64,000 nt of DNA, taken from the NCBI RefSeq assembly GCF_011682055.1, contig NZ_JAAQOM010000002.1:434001-498000 (forward strand), in the 5' to 3' direction. Under the pieces are notes generated by a model. It did not search any database and was not told where the DNA came from. It saw nothing but the letters and a program-made list of their open reading frames with translations. Numbering within the stretch: position 1 is the stretch's first letter; each line of letters opens with the position of its first letter. Below, piece by piece: positions 26,491-35,164 of this stretch. This DNA comes from Telluria antibiotica (GTDB lineage Bacteria > Pseudomonadota > Gammaproteobacteria > Burkholderiales > Burkholderiaceae_D). The position numbers and the translations under genes were made by a program.

Positions 26491-27450
26491 TCAAGGTTGC
26501 GGCATGTCCAGCGCCTCGGCGTCGGCCAGCTCGCTCGTGTAAGGCAGGTCCGCGCCGCGGCGCGAACACGTGATGGCGGCGGCGCGCGCGGCGAACCGCA
26601 ACGCCTCCACCAGTTCGTCCTGCACGAGGCCTTCCACGGCGCGCCGCGTGAGCTTGCCGGCGCGCTGCAGCCACGCCAGCAGGCCGGCCTGGAACGTGTC
26701 GCCCGCACCCACCGTGTCGACGACCGTGACGGGGACGGCCGGCACTTCCACCGCCAGCTGCGACCGCGTGACCGCGACGACGCCCCGCTCGCCCCAGGTC
26801 ACGACGACGAGCGCCACGCCCGCTTCCAGCGACTCGGCGATGAACGTGTCGACGCGCATGTCCGGATACAGCGCGTGGATGTCTTCCTCGCTGACCTTCA
26901 GCACGTCGGCGCGGCGCTGCATCCAGCGCACGGAATCGCGCCACGCCTCAATGTCGGGCGCGATCGTCAGGCGCACGTTCGGGTCGTAGACGATCAGGCT
27001 GCGGCCGCGCTGCCGCTCGACGAGCGCACGCAGGCTGGACGCGACGGGCTCGACGACCATGCAGTACGAGCCCACGTGGATGGCCTGCGCGTCGGCGGGC
27101 ACGCGCGCGAGGTCCGCGATGCTGACCGCGCGCTCCGCCGTGCCGCTGCCATAGAACGTGTAGACCGGTACGCCGCGGTCGTCGACGCCGACCATCACGA
27201 GCGCCGTCGGCGCGTCGGGACGCGGCGCCGCGGCCAGGTCCACGCCCTCGGCCGCCAGGGCTGCGTGCAGCCTGCGCCCGAACATGTCGCGCGACAGGCC
27301 GCCGAAGAACGACGCCTTCCCGCCCAGCCGTGCCAGCCCGGTCGCCAGGTTGAACGGCGAACCGCCCTGGCACGCGGACAGGTCGACGGACGCCGCCCGC
27401 TCGCCCGCCGCGAACACATCGAACAACGCTTCACCACACACGACGATCAT
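26491..27450 (-). CDS. fructokinase, PfkB/ribokinase family
   Basis: A 319-residue sugar kinase. Family signatures are the start MIVVCGEALFDVF, the substrate-binding GGSPFNLATGLARLGG and the C-terminal catalytic DTVGAGDTFQAGLLAW with the base aspartate. The cytoplasmic reaction is fructose + ATP to fructose 6-phosphate, the expected entry step after fructan or sucrose cleavage. It overlaps the ABC ATPase gene by ATGA and ends the middle transcription unit. The gene set makes fructose the likely substrate, though PfkB kinases are varied and the sequence alone does not prove it. Confidence 0.88.
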   Translation of the reverse strand: MIVVCGEALFDVFAAGERAASVDLSACQGGSPFNLATGLARLGGKASFFGGLSRDMFGRRLHAALAAEGVDLAAAPRPDAPTALVMVGVDDRGVPVYTFYGSGTAERAVSIADLARVPADAQAIHVGSYCMVVEPVASSLRALVERQRGRSLIVYDPNVRLTIAPDIEAWRDSVRWMQRRADVLKVSEEDIHALYPDMRVDTFIAESLEAGVALVVVTWGERGVVAVTRSQLAVEVPAVPVTVVDTVGAGDTFQAGLLAWLQRAGKLTRRAVEGLVQDELVEALRFAARAAAITCSRRGADLPYTSELADAEALDMPQP

Positions 27451-28538
27451 GCTTCCTCCATCACACTGTTGATTGATTTGTTTTCCAGCCGCGCACCATC
27501 GGTGCCGAAGACGTGGATCGCGTCGGCCACCGGGGCGACGGCCCAGGCGCTGCCCGGCGCCGGCGGCGCGTCCTTGGTCGAGACGACGAGCGCCCGCGCC
27601 AATCCGGGCACGTCGAGATGGACATGCGATTCCGCGCCGAGCCGCTCGACGAGGGCGACGGTGCCGCGGATCGGGCCACCGCCATCCGGCACGAGGTGCT
27701 CGGGACGCAGGCCGACGATCACCTTGCCGACGGCGGCGGCGCCGTTCCAGGCCAGCGCCACGTCGCCCAGCGCCAGCCTGCCTTGCGCGTCGACGGTGCC
27801 CTCGACGAGATTCATCTTCGGCATGCCGATGAAACCGGCGACGAACACGTTGGCGGGCCGCTCGTACAACGCCATCGGCGTGCCGATCTGCTGCACGCCG
27901 GTCGGTCCCAGCACGACGATGCGGTCGGCCAGGGTCATCGCCTCGACCTGGTCGTGGGTCACGTACACCATCGTCGCGGCCAGTTGCTTGTGCAGGCGCG
28001 CGATCTCGACACGCATGTCGGCCCGCAGCGCCGCATCCAGGTTCGACAGGGGTTCGTCGAACAGGAAGGCGCGCGGCTTGCGCACGATGGCGCGGCCGAT
28101 CGCCACGCGCTGGCGCTGCCCGCCCGACAACTGCGGCGGCTTGCGCTCGAGCAGGTGCTCGAGCTGGAGCATCCGCGCAACCGTGCGCACGGACGCGTCG
28201 ATGTCCTTTTTCGGCACGCGCGCCAGGCGCAACCCGAAGGCGATGTTTTCGAAGACGCTCATGTGCGCGTACAGCGCGTAGCTCTGGAACACCATCGCCA
28301 GCCCGCGCCGCGCCGGCGGCGTCTCGTTGACTCGCGCGCCGTCGATGCGGATCTCGCCGGCGCTGATCTCTTCCAGTCCCGCGATCATGCGCAACACCGT
28401 CGATTTGCCGCAGCCCGACGGCCCGACCAGCACGACGAACTCGCCGTCCGCGATCGAGAACGAGATGTTCTCCAGTATCCGGTTGTCGCTCTTGCCCGCA
28501 TAAGTCTTGCCCACACCGGCCAACGTGATCGATGCCAT
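27447..28538 (-). CDS. sugar ABC transporter ATP-binding protein (MalK/UgpC type)
   Basis: A 363-residue ATPase with Walker A GPSGCGKST, signature LSGGQRQR, Walker B (AFLFDEP) and a C-terminal TOBE-like regulatory domain (about 240-350), as in MalK and UgpC. It is not next to its permeases: those lie 3.4 kb upstream in another unit, with the LamG-GH32 enzyme between. It most probably powers the permease pair at 31960-33899, the only sugar permeases here lacking an ATPase. It overlaps fructokinase (ATGA). Confidence 0.92.
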   Translation of the reverse strand: MASITLAGVGKTYAGKSDNRILENISFSIADGEFVVLVGPSGCGKSTVLRMIAGLEEISAGEIRIDGARVNETPPARRGLAMVFQSYALYAHMSVFENIAFGLRLARVPKKDIDASVRTVARMLQLEHLLERKPPQLSGGQRQRVAIGRAIVRKPRAFLFDEPLSNLDAALRADMRVEIARLHKQLAATMVYVTHDQVEAMTLADRIVVLGPTGVQQIGTPMALYERPANVFVAGFIGMPKMNLVEGTVDAQGRLALGDVALAWNGAAAVGKVIVGLRPEHLVPDGGGPIRGTVALVERLGAESHVHLDVPGLARALVVSTKDAPPAPGSAWAVAPVADAIHVFGTDGARLENKSINSVMEEA

Positions 28539-28553
28539 CGCGCGCCCTCCCCG

Positions 28554-30905
28554 TCACCGTTGCGCCGGCACGACCGGCTTGCCGTCCAGCGCGCCCATGC
28601 GCCATACGCGCAGCCGCACGACACGGTCCGCTGGCGCCGCGATCAGGCCAAGGCCCGTCGCGTCCGGCCGCGAGGGATACATGCGGCTCGTGATGCTTTT
28701 GCGGTCGTTGAGATAGGCCTCGACCATCGAGCGGTCCAGGAAGACGCGCAGGCGCAGGTGCTCGCCGCGCAGGTCGAACGGGCCGCCCTGCACGCCGTGC
28801 GAACGCGCACCGGCGTCGAGGGTCGTGTGCGTACGGTCGACCTCGAAGCGCCGGCGCGCGGCGTCGACGACGAGGTCCGTGTGCTCGGCGTCGTCCGGCG
28901 TCCTGCGTACGACCAGCCCCCGGCGCGCCCCGCTGCCGGAAGCCGGCGCGAGTTCCAGCTCCACTTCCAGCAGGTCGCCTTCGATCCCGGCCAGCCGGGC
29001 CGCGGCGGCGGCGGGCGTCGCGTCGGCCACGTCCAGCAACAGCTGCTGGCGCAGGCGCTCGACCTCGTCGATGGGGGCCAGGCGCAAGTCGTCGTCCGGA
29101 CCGATCGCGAGCGTCACCGGCAGGCCGGCATTGTGGGCCCAGCCGCTGGCCCAGTCATCCTGCGCGCTGCGTTCGCCCTGCGCGATCGAGAAGACGATGG
29201 TGCGCCCGGTGCGCGGATCGACGAAGCCGCTGGGCCCGGAAAAATGGTGATCGCCCAGGTCGAACACGCGCGGAGCGTCGCTGTCCGGCGTGAAGCGTGC
29301 CGTGGCGCTGTCGAACACGCCGATCCAGTAATACACCTGCGCCTTCACGTCCGTCAGGAACACGTGGCGCGGACGGCCGTCGCTACCCTTCCCGATCGGC
29401 AGCAGCACGGGCAGTTCGAAGGTGCTCTCGAAGCCGGGATGGCGCTGCGCGTCGAGCGTGAACAACGGGCCGCGGTAACGCCAGTGGACGAGATCGGACG
29501 ATTCGTGGACGAACGCGACGCCACTGCCGCCCGGCACCCGCGACCCGACGAGCTCGAACCAGCGGTCGCCGGCATCGTCGCGGAATACGAACGGATCGCG
29601 GAAGTCGCGCGTGTGGCCGGGGCCGGGCGGCGGCTCGGTCACCGGCAGCGGGTACGGCGTCCAGCGCCGCAGGTCCGGATCGGCGGGATCGAACGGCCGT
29701 GCGAGGCCCACGCGTTCGGGGCTGGGCGCCTTGTCGTTCCCGGCTGTGAAGAACAGCAGCGGCGTGCCGTCCTTCGCATGCGTGGCACTGCCGGACCAGA
29801 TGCCGTCCGGCGCCAGCGTGCCGTCTTCCGGCGCCAGCGCGATGGGCAGCTCGCGCCAATGCACCATGTCCGGGCTGACCCAATGTCCCCAATGGATCTG
29901 GTGCCAGAAGGGGCCGAACGGATTCTTCTGGAAGAACAGGTGGTAGCGGCCGTCCTGGTAGAACGGCGCATGCGGTTCGTTCATCCAGCCGGAATCCGGC
30001 AGCGCGTGGTACTGCGGGCGATGGCGATCGCCGGCAAACGTGGCGCGGGCGATCGTGACGTCGGCCTGCGTCAGCGCCGGCGCCTTGCCGCCGTGCGCCG
30101 CCAGGTCGGCGCGCACGCGGCGGGCGATGCCCTCGCCCGTCGCGGCACCGGCGTCGACGCGGACCTCGTCCATCAGGCCGAGGAAGGTATTCAGCTGGAA
30201 CACGCCGGCCACGAGGCGCGGCTGCGAATAGCGGCCGATCGTCAACGCCTGCGGGGGCAACGAGAACACGCCCGACGCCGGACCGGTGCCGTTCGCCACC
30301 TGCTCGCCGTTCAGGTACAGCCGGACCACGCGTCCGCGCGGATCGTACGTGGCCGCCACGTGCGACCACGCGTCCTTCGGCAGCTTGCGGTCGCTGACGC
30401 GCAGGTCGAACACGGCGTCGCCGAACCCCAGCTTGATGCCCCAGGTGCCGAAGCGGTACATGCCGAACGCGAAGCCGGACTTCGTCGCCTCGTCGAACTG
30501 GCTCAGGAAGGCGGAGTACTGGCCGCCGTCGCCCCATTCGAACGCGTGCGGCGCCACCCATGCACTCAGGGTCCAGCCGGCGCCGGCCTGCGCATCCGTC
30601 AGCCCAGGGGCCGTGATGTCCGTCGAATACCCGTCGAACAGCAGGCAGCCGCCGCGGATGCAGGCGGTGGGCGGACGCCACAGCGGGTCGGAATCCGGTT
30701 TGAAACGCGCATGGTCGAAGACGAAGTGGACGGGGTCATGGCGGCCCGAGACCGCCTCCGTGGCCTGGCTGCCGCGCTGCTCGTCGAGCGTCCAGGCGGC
30801 GATGTCGGTGCCCGCCGCGGCGTGGCCCGCCACGAGCAGCGCCAGCATCAAGGCGGGGGGCGCACTGCGCCGGCAGCGCCGGCTTGTCTGGTTGAAGCGA
30901 ATCAC
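28554..30905 (-). CDS. LamG-GH32 two-domain glycosidase with altered nucleophile
   Basis: A 783-residue exported protein. After the signal peptide (about 12-32) comes a LamG/concanavalin-like domain (about 35-270), then a GH32-type propeller and beta-sandwich (about 295-783). The RDP motif (R436-D437-P438) and a glutamate at the acid/base position (E497, FELP) are kept, but the WMNDPNG motif reads WMNEPHAP, so the nucleophile Asp is Glu (E310). Either catalysis is changed or the fold serves another beta-fructoside. I chose GTG at 30905 since AAGGAGACACC precedes it; an ATG at the operator (about 30971) would place coding sequence over a regulatory site. It leads the middle unit, 15 bases before the ABC ATPase. 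Confidence 0.85.
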   Translation of the reverse strand: MIRFNQTSRRCRRSAPPALMLALLVAGHAAAGTDIAAWTLDEQRGSQATEAVSGRHDPVHFVFDHARFKPDSDPLWRPPTACIRGGCLLFDGYSTDITAPGLTDAQAGAGWTLSAWVAPHAFEWGDGGQYSAFLSQFDEATKSGFAFGMYRFGTWGIKLGFGDAVFDLRVSDRKLPKDAWSHVAATYDPRGRVVRLYLNGEQVANGTGPASGVFSLPPQALTIGRYSQPRLVAGVFQLNTFLGLMDEVRVDAGAATGEGIARRVRADLAAHGGKAPALTQADVTIARATFAGDRHRPQYHALPDSGWMNEPHAPFYQDGRYHLFFQKNPFGPFWHQIHWGHWVSPDMVHWRELPIALAPEDGTLAPDGIWSGSATHAKDGTPLLFFTAGNDKAPSPERVGLARPFDPADPDLRRWTPYPLPVTEPPPGPGHTRDFRDPFVFRDDAGDRWFELVGSRVPGGSGVAFVHESSDLVHWRYRGPLFTLDAQRHPGFESTFELPVLLPIGKGSDGRPRHVFLTDVKAQVYYWIGVFDSATARFTPDSDAPRVFDLGDHHFSGPSGFVDPRTGRTIVFSIAQGERSAQDDWASGWAHNAGLPVTLAIGPDDDLRLAPIDEVERLRQQLLLDVADATPAAAAARLAGIEGDLLEVELELAPASGSGARRGLVVRRTPDDAEHTDLVVDAARRRFEVDRTHTTLDAGARSHGVQGGPFDLRGEHLRLRVFLDRSMVEAYLNDRKSITSRMYPSRPDATGLGLIAAPADRVVRLRVWRMGALDGKPVVPAQR

Positions 30906-30953
30906 GGTGTCTCCTTGTCGTTGTCGTCGGTCCGGTCTTCGCGCCGGCTTGTC

Positions 30954-30972
30954 GATGTCCATCGTTGTCATC
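30954..30972 (-). promoter_or_regulatory. LacI-type operator, LamG-GH32 unit
   Basis: On the minus strand this reads GATGACAACGATGGACATC, identical to the copy at 26451-26469 in 18 of 19 positions. It lies 49 bases before the GTG start at 30905 and just after the stop of the preceding gene (30968), overlapping its last codons. This marks a separate transcription start inside what would otherwise look like one long operon. Confidence 0.72.
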
Positions 30973-31945
30973 CAGGGGTCGAAAATTCGTCGAGACGGTA
31001 TCGGCCATGTTCGAACCGCAGCGGGATCGGGTCGCTGATCTGGCCGACGAAGCGGCCGTCCGGTCCCGTGTCGAGGAAGGCCATCAGGCAGTCCTGTCCC
31101 GTCAGCGGGTCGTGCAGGATCTTGCCCGCGTAGCGCTTGCAGGGCACCGCGCCGTCGAGGAAGCCTTCGGCCGGCTGCCATGGCCCCAGCGGGTGGTCGG
31201 CCACGAGGTAGTGCGTGCCGGAGACGCCGCCGTCCTGGCTGGCGCGCTGGGCGTCGGACCAGTGGTCACGCACATTGCAGAACGTGCAGAACCACTGGCC
31301 ATCGCGCTCGAACACCTGCGGCACTTCGAGCTGGCCGTAATGGCCGCCGCCGTACACGGGCGCGGTCGCCTCCCAGTGGACGAGGTCGGACGAGACGGCG
31401 TGGCCGATCACGCCCCGCTCGTACCTGGGGCCGTCGTTGCGGCGCGCGGTGAAAAACATGTGGTACACGCCGTCGATCGGGTCGGGCAGAACCCACGGAT
31501 CGCGCAGGGCGCGGTCGTGCCAGCGCCCTGCCGCATGCTCCTCGTAGAACCGTTCGTCGAGGTCGAGCGCGAGGCCGTCGCCGACGCGGGTCCACGGACC
31601 GTCGATGCTGTCCGACGTCGCGTGGCCGATGCGCTGGCGCAGGCCGTTCTCGGCGCGGCACGTGCCGGTGTAGAACAGGTGATAGGCGCCTTCGGCATGG
31701 ATCACGGAACCGGTCCATGTCGTGAAATCGTCCCACGCGCCCGGCGCGGCCGGGCCGAACACGGTGCCCCGGTAATCCCACTGTCTCAGGTCGCGCGAGA
31801 CGGCATGGCCGATGGAGACGTTCCAGTGGCGCAGGTCCGGATCGCCGATGGCGCGGTCGGCCTGCAGCATGAACAGGTGCTGCTCGCCGCCTTCCGCGAA
31901 GTGCCAGAAGTCCCAGATGTATTTGTCGTCGAGTTTGAGTGTCAT
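30968..31945 (-). CDS. clan GH-J (GH32/GH68-like) glycosidase, cytoplasmic
   Basis: A 325-residue single-domain five-bladed propeller without a signal peptide. It has a tryptophan-aspartate start (IWDFWHF, D12 as candidate nucleophile), an RDP motif (R148-D149-P150 in LRDPWVL) and a glutamate at E207 (LEVPQV) as candidate acid/base. That is the clan GH-J layout, without the beta-sandwich of true GH32 enzymes. It follows the ABC permeases, so it likely splits the oligosaccharide or sucrose they import. A GH43 or GH130 relation is less likely but cannot be ruled out by eye. The start is the ATG at 31945, 14 bases after the permease gene. Confidence 0.8.
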   Translation of the reverse strand: MTLKLDDKYIWDFWHFAEGGEQHLFMLQADRAIGDPDLRHWNVSIGHAVSRDLRQWDYRGTVFGPAAPGAWDDFTTWTGSVIHAEGAYHLFYTGTCRAENGLRQRIGHATSDSIDGPWTRVGDGLALDLDERFYEEHAAGRWHDRALRDPWVLPDPIDGVYHMFFTARRNDGPRYERGVIGHAVSSDLVHWEATAPVYGGGHYGQLEVPQVFERDGQWFCTFCNVRDHWSDAQRASQDGGVSGTHYLVADHPLGPWQPAEGFLDGAVPCKRYAGKILHDPLTGQDCLMAFLDTGPDGRFVGQISDPIPLRFEHGRYRLDEFSTPG

Positions 31946-31959
31946 GATGATGATTCGAT

Positions 31960-32832
31960 TCAGCCCTTGATGCCGGCACCCGCCACCGAGGCGACGAACT
32001 GGCGTTGGAATGCGAGGAAGACGACCAGCACGGGCAGCGTGACCACGGACGCGTAGGCCATGATCTGGCCCCAGGAATTGGAGCGCCCGAAGAACTGCTG
32101 GATGCCCGGCTGCACGGGGCGCGCCGCTGCGCCCTGCACGACCATGATCGGCCACAGGTACTGGTTCCATGCGGCGATGAACAGCACGATCGCGGCAGTC
32201 GCGATCACCGGCCGGCTGTTGGGCAGGATGATCCGGAAAAACAGGGTCCACGGTCCGGCGCCATCCATCTTCGCCGCTTCGTCCAGTTCGCGCGGGATGT
32301 CGCGGAAAAACTGGTAGAACAGGAAGACGCAGAAAGCGTTGGCAAGGAACGGGATGATCTGCACGTGCAGGCTGTTGAACCAGCCGATATGCCACGTCAG
32401 CGCGCCCTGCTCCAGGCCCGGCCACGGCAGCCGCGCCACCAGCGACAGCAGTGGAATCGCGATGACTTCGAACGGGATGATCATCAGTGCGACCACGACG
32501 GCCAGCACCGCCCTGCGGCCGCGCCAGCGCATGCGGCTCAGGGAAAACGCGAGCATGCTGTTGACCAGCACACCGCCCGCGACGACGAACGCCGCGATGA
32601 TGGTCGAATTGAGCAGGAACAGCGGCAAATTGCTGCGCTCGAAGATGGCCGTGTAATTGGCCATCGACCATCCCGCATCGGGAATGAACGCGGACCAGCT
32701 CGTGAGGTTGGCGAAGATGGCATCGTCGCGCTTGAACGACGAGGCGAACATGAACAGCAGCGGCGCCGCGAACACGATGCCGAGCAGGCACATGGCGGCG
32801 AACAGCAGCAGCGTGCGGATCGATGGTTTCAT
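31960..32832 (-). CDS. sugar ABC transporter permease, MalG type
   Basis: A 290-residue inner-membrane permease with six helices and the EAA loop (ELDEAAKMDGAGPWTLFFRIILP) that docks on the ATPase. It ends the permease pair; its ATG overlaps the stop of the MalF-type gene (ATGA). It belongs to the CUT1 class, which takes up di- and oligosaccharides. The associated enzymes suggest sucrose or short fructans as substrate. Confidence 0.93.
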   Translation of the reverse strand: MKPSIRTLLLFAAMCLLGIVFAAPLLFMFASSFKRDDAIFANLTSWSAFIPDAGWSMANYTAIFERSNLPLFLLNSTIIAAFVVAGGVLVNSMLAFSLSRMRWRGRRAVLAVVVALMIIPFEVIAIPLLSLVARLPWPGLEQGALTWHIGWFNSLHVQIIPFLANAFCVFLFYQFFRDIPRELDEAAKMDGAGPWTLFFRIILPNSRPVIATAAIVLFIAAWNQYLWPIMVVQGAAARPVQPGIQQFFGRSNSWGQIMAYASVVTLPVLVVFLAFQRQFVASVAGAGIKG

Positions 32833-33899
32833 TCGTGTCCGCCTTTCGCGACGAGGACGTGCTGCAGCACGGAGACGAGCAGCACGATGCCGAAGAAGAC
32901 CATGGCGATCGTCGACCCGTAGCCGATGTCCTGCTGGCGGAAGCCCGTGCGCACCGCGTGATAGACGACGGTCGTCGTCGAGTCGAGCGGCCCGCCCTGT
33001 GTCATCACGTCGACCTGGGTGAACAGGCCGAACGCCAGCAGCAAGGTGGACACGATCACGAACACGATCGTGTTGCGCAGCCCCGGCAAGGTCACGTGCA
33101 CGAACCGTTGCCACGCGTTCGCGCCCATCAGGGTCGCCGCCTCGTACAATTCCGGCGAGATCGACTGCAGGCCGGCCAGGAACACGAGCATCTGGAATCC
33201 CGCGCCCTGCCAGGCCGACATGACGGCGATCGCGGGCAGCGCGTAACGGCTTTCGCCCAGCCAGTCCGGTCCGACGTTCGGATCGCCCGTGACGGCGCGC
33301 AGCAGCTCGTTGATCATGCCCCGGTCCGTGTTCAGCATGAACGACCAGACGATGGATGCCACGACCATCGACGTGACGACGGGCGCGAAATAGACGGTGC
33401 GGAAGAAGATGCGTCCCGCGCTGCGCTGGTTGACCAGCAGCGCGAGGCCGAGCGCGCCGCCGCATTGCAGCGGCAATACCAGCAGCGCGAACAGGAAGGT
33501 GTTGATGAGGGAACGGTAGAACAACGGATCCGTCGCCGCCAGAACGACCCGGCGTTCGCCGAGCTGGAACTGCCACGCCGGCCGGTAATCGGCAAGGCCC
33601 GGGCGCGCGCGGCGCGTCTGGCGCCATGTGGGAAAGCGCACGCCGTCCTCGTCGCGCAGCGTCGCGCCGGCCGCATCGCGCAGCGGCTCGACGGCGACGA
33701 CTTTCAGCGCCAGCAGGCGCGCGTAATTTTCCAGGCCGACGTACCGTGTCGGCTCCGGCGACACGAGCCGGTGGTTGGTGAACGTGACGGCGGCCGCGAG
33801 CAGCAGCGGCAGCAGGATGAAGACGCCGAACAGCAGCAACGCCGGACCGGCGAAGCCGGCGATCGCCAACGGATGGTCGCGGCCGAGTATCGTCTTCAT
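32829..33899 (-). CDS. sugar ABC transporter permease, MalF type with long periplasmic loop
   Basis: A 356-residue permease, longer than the usual 290-300. The extra length is a hydrophilic stretch of about 70 residues between the first and second membrane helices (about 55-120), in the position of the MalF P2 loop that touches the binding protein. The EAA loop is ELYEAATLMGANAWQRFVHVTLP. ATGA overlaps couple it to the binding-protein gene before it and the MalG-type gene after it. Confidence 0.92.
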   Translation of the reverse strand: MKTILGRDHPLAIAGFAGPALLLFGVFILLPLLLAAAVTFTNHRLVSPEPTRYVGLENYARLLALKVVAVEPLRDAAGATLRDEDGVRFPTWRQTRRARPGLADYRPAWQFQLGERRVVLAATDPLFYRSLINTFLFALLVLPLQCGGALGLALLVNQRSAGRIFFRTVYFAPVVTSMVVASIVWSFMLNTDRGMINELLRAVTGDPNVGPDWLGESRYALPAIAVMSAWQGAGFQMLVFLAGLQSISPELYEAATLMGANAWQRFVHVTLPGLRNTIVFVIVSTLLLAFGLFTQVDVMTQGGPLDSTTTVVYHAVRTGFRQQDIGYGSTIAMVFFGIVLLVSVLQHVLVAKGGHE

Positions 33900-35164
33900 T
33901 GGCTTGCCACCGCTTTCGGCCGGGTGTATCCGTAGCCGTCGTTGCGGGCGATATCGTGTTCGATCGTCTCGACCGCCTCGTCCATCGCCTCGGCCGCATC
34001 CTTGCCGGCCCGCAGATCGGCCATGGCTTTTTCGAACGCGGCCGAGATGGCCGGATAGGCCGGCGTCGCGGGCCGCGGCGTCGCATAGCGGGCCGCGAAG
34101 TCGAAGTAGACGCGCCAGTCGCCGCCCGACCGGTAGTGCGCCGTGAGCGCCGCGGCGTTCGCGGTGACCGGGACCAGGCCGGTCAGGCGCGAGAATTCGG
34201 CCATCTCCTTGGCGGACAACACGTGCGTGAGAAACGCCGCGGCGCCCGCGGGATAAGGGCAGCTGCTCGATATCGCCCATTGCCAGGATGCCGCGCCGAC
34301 CCGCGGCCCATGGCCGAAATCGGGCGGCGGCATCACGACGAGATCGTCGCCGAAACGGTCGCTGTACTCGCGCGCCTTCCACGACCCCGTGTACTGGATC
34401 AGCGAACGCCCCTGCTCGAAGCTCTTCTCGTCGGCGGGGTTCCGTTCGGCGAGGCGGTCCTTGAACAGGCGACCGTAGTAGCGGGCGACACCGACGGCCG
34501 CATCGCTGTTGAGCACACCGTCGACGCGCAGGTAGTTGCCGCGGTCGATGAGGTCCGTCCCGGCACTCTCGAGCCAGGGCGAAAACGCATAGCTGAACCA
34601 CTCGCCGGTCGCCTTGCCGTTCAGGTCGAGCGGATAACGGTAACGGCCGGAACGCTTGACCCTGGCCAGGATGTCGTAGAGTTCGCGCGCCGAGTATGGC
34701 TGTTCGATGGTCGCGACGCGCACGCCTTCGGCCTTCAGTGCCGAGCGGCGCGCGAACAGCGCCAGCACGACGTCGAACTGGCCCACGCTGTACAGGCGTC
34801 CCTGGTACGTGCCGCGCCCGCCCGGCAGCAACGGTTCGACCACCGACGCCGGCAACAGGCGATCGAGCGGCCGGATATTGCCGGCCCAGGCGAAGTTTGG
34901 CACGGCCGGCTGGTCGATCGTCATCACGCACGGCAGATGACCGACGAGGGAGGCCGCCGTGATCGATTCCGTGTACGTGCCTTGCGGGATCGTCTCCACG
35001 ACGACCTTCCATCGATCCTGGGCGCGGTTGAACCGGTCGACCATGTTCCGGCTCGCGACCATTTCGGCGTCGCCCGTGTCGTGGCGCCACATCGTGATCT
35101 CGACGGGCGCTGCCAGCGCGCGCGACGCCAGCATGGCGACGATCGGAAGCAGCGCCCGTTTCAT
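33896..35164 (-). CDS. ABC transporter sugar-binding protein
   Basis: A 422-residue periplasmic solute-binding protein of the type 1 (MalE-like) family. It has a short signal peptide (MKRALLPIVAMLASRALA) and no lipobox cysteine. Family-type segments include ITMWRHDTGDAE at the mature start and a typical hinge region. It delivers sugar to the permease pair downstream. The ATG at 35164 overlaps the lacI stop by one base (TGATG), so the regulator and transporter genes form one unit. The extended N-terminal reading is not supported, since it would overlap lacI. Confidence 0.92.
   Translation of the reverse strand: MKRALLPIVAMLASRALAAPVEITMWRHDTGDAEMVASRNMVDRFNRAQDRWKVVVETIPQGTYTESITAASLVGHLPCVMTIDQPAVPNFAWAGNIRPLDRLLPASVVEPLLPGGRGTYQGRLYSVGQFDVVLALFARRSALKAEGVRVATIEQPYSARELYDILARVKRSGRYRYPLDLNGKATGEWFSYAFSPWLESAGTDLIDRGNYLRVDGVLNSDAAVGVARYYGRLFKDRLAERNPADEKSFEQGRSLIQYTGSWKAREYSDRFGDDLVVMPPPDFGHGPRVGAASWQWAISSSCPYPAGAAAFLTHVLSAKEMAEFSRLTGLVPVTANAAALTAHYRSGGDWRVYFDFAARYATPRPATPAYPAISAAFEKAMADLRAGKDAAEAMDEAVETIEHDIARNDGYGYTRPKAVASQ

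Noticed and set aside
27513-31133. A 1206-codon plus-strand frame across fructokinase, ABC ATPase and LamG-GH32.
   Set aside because: It is antisense to three well-supported genes and composed of Arg, Gly, Ala and Val repeats. It is not a protein.
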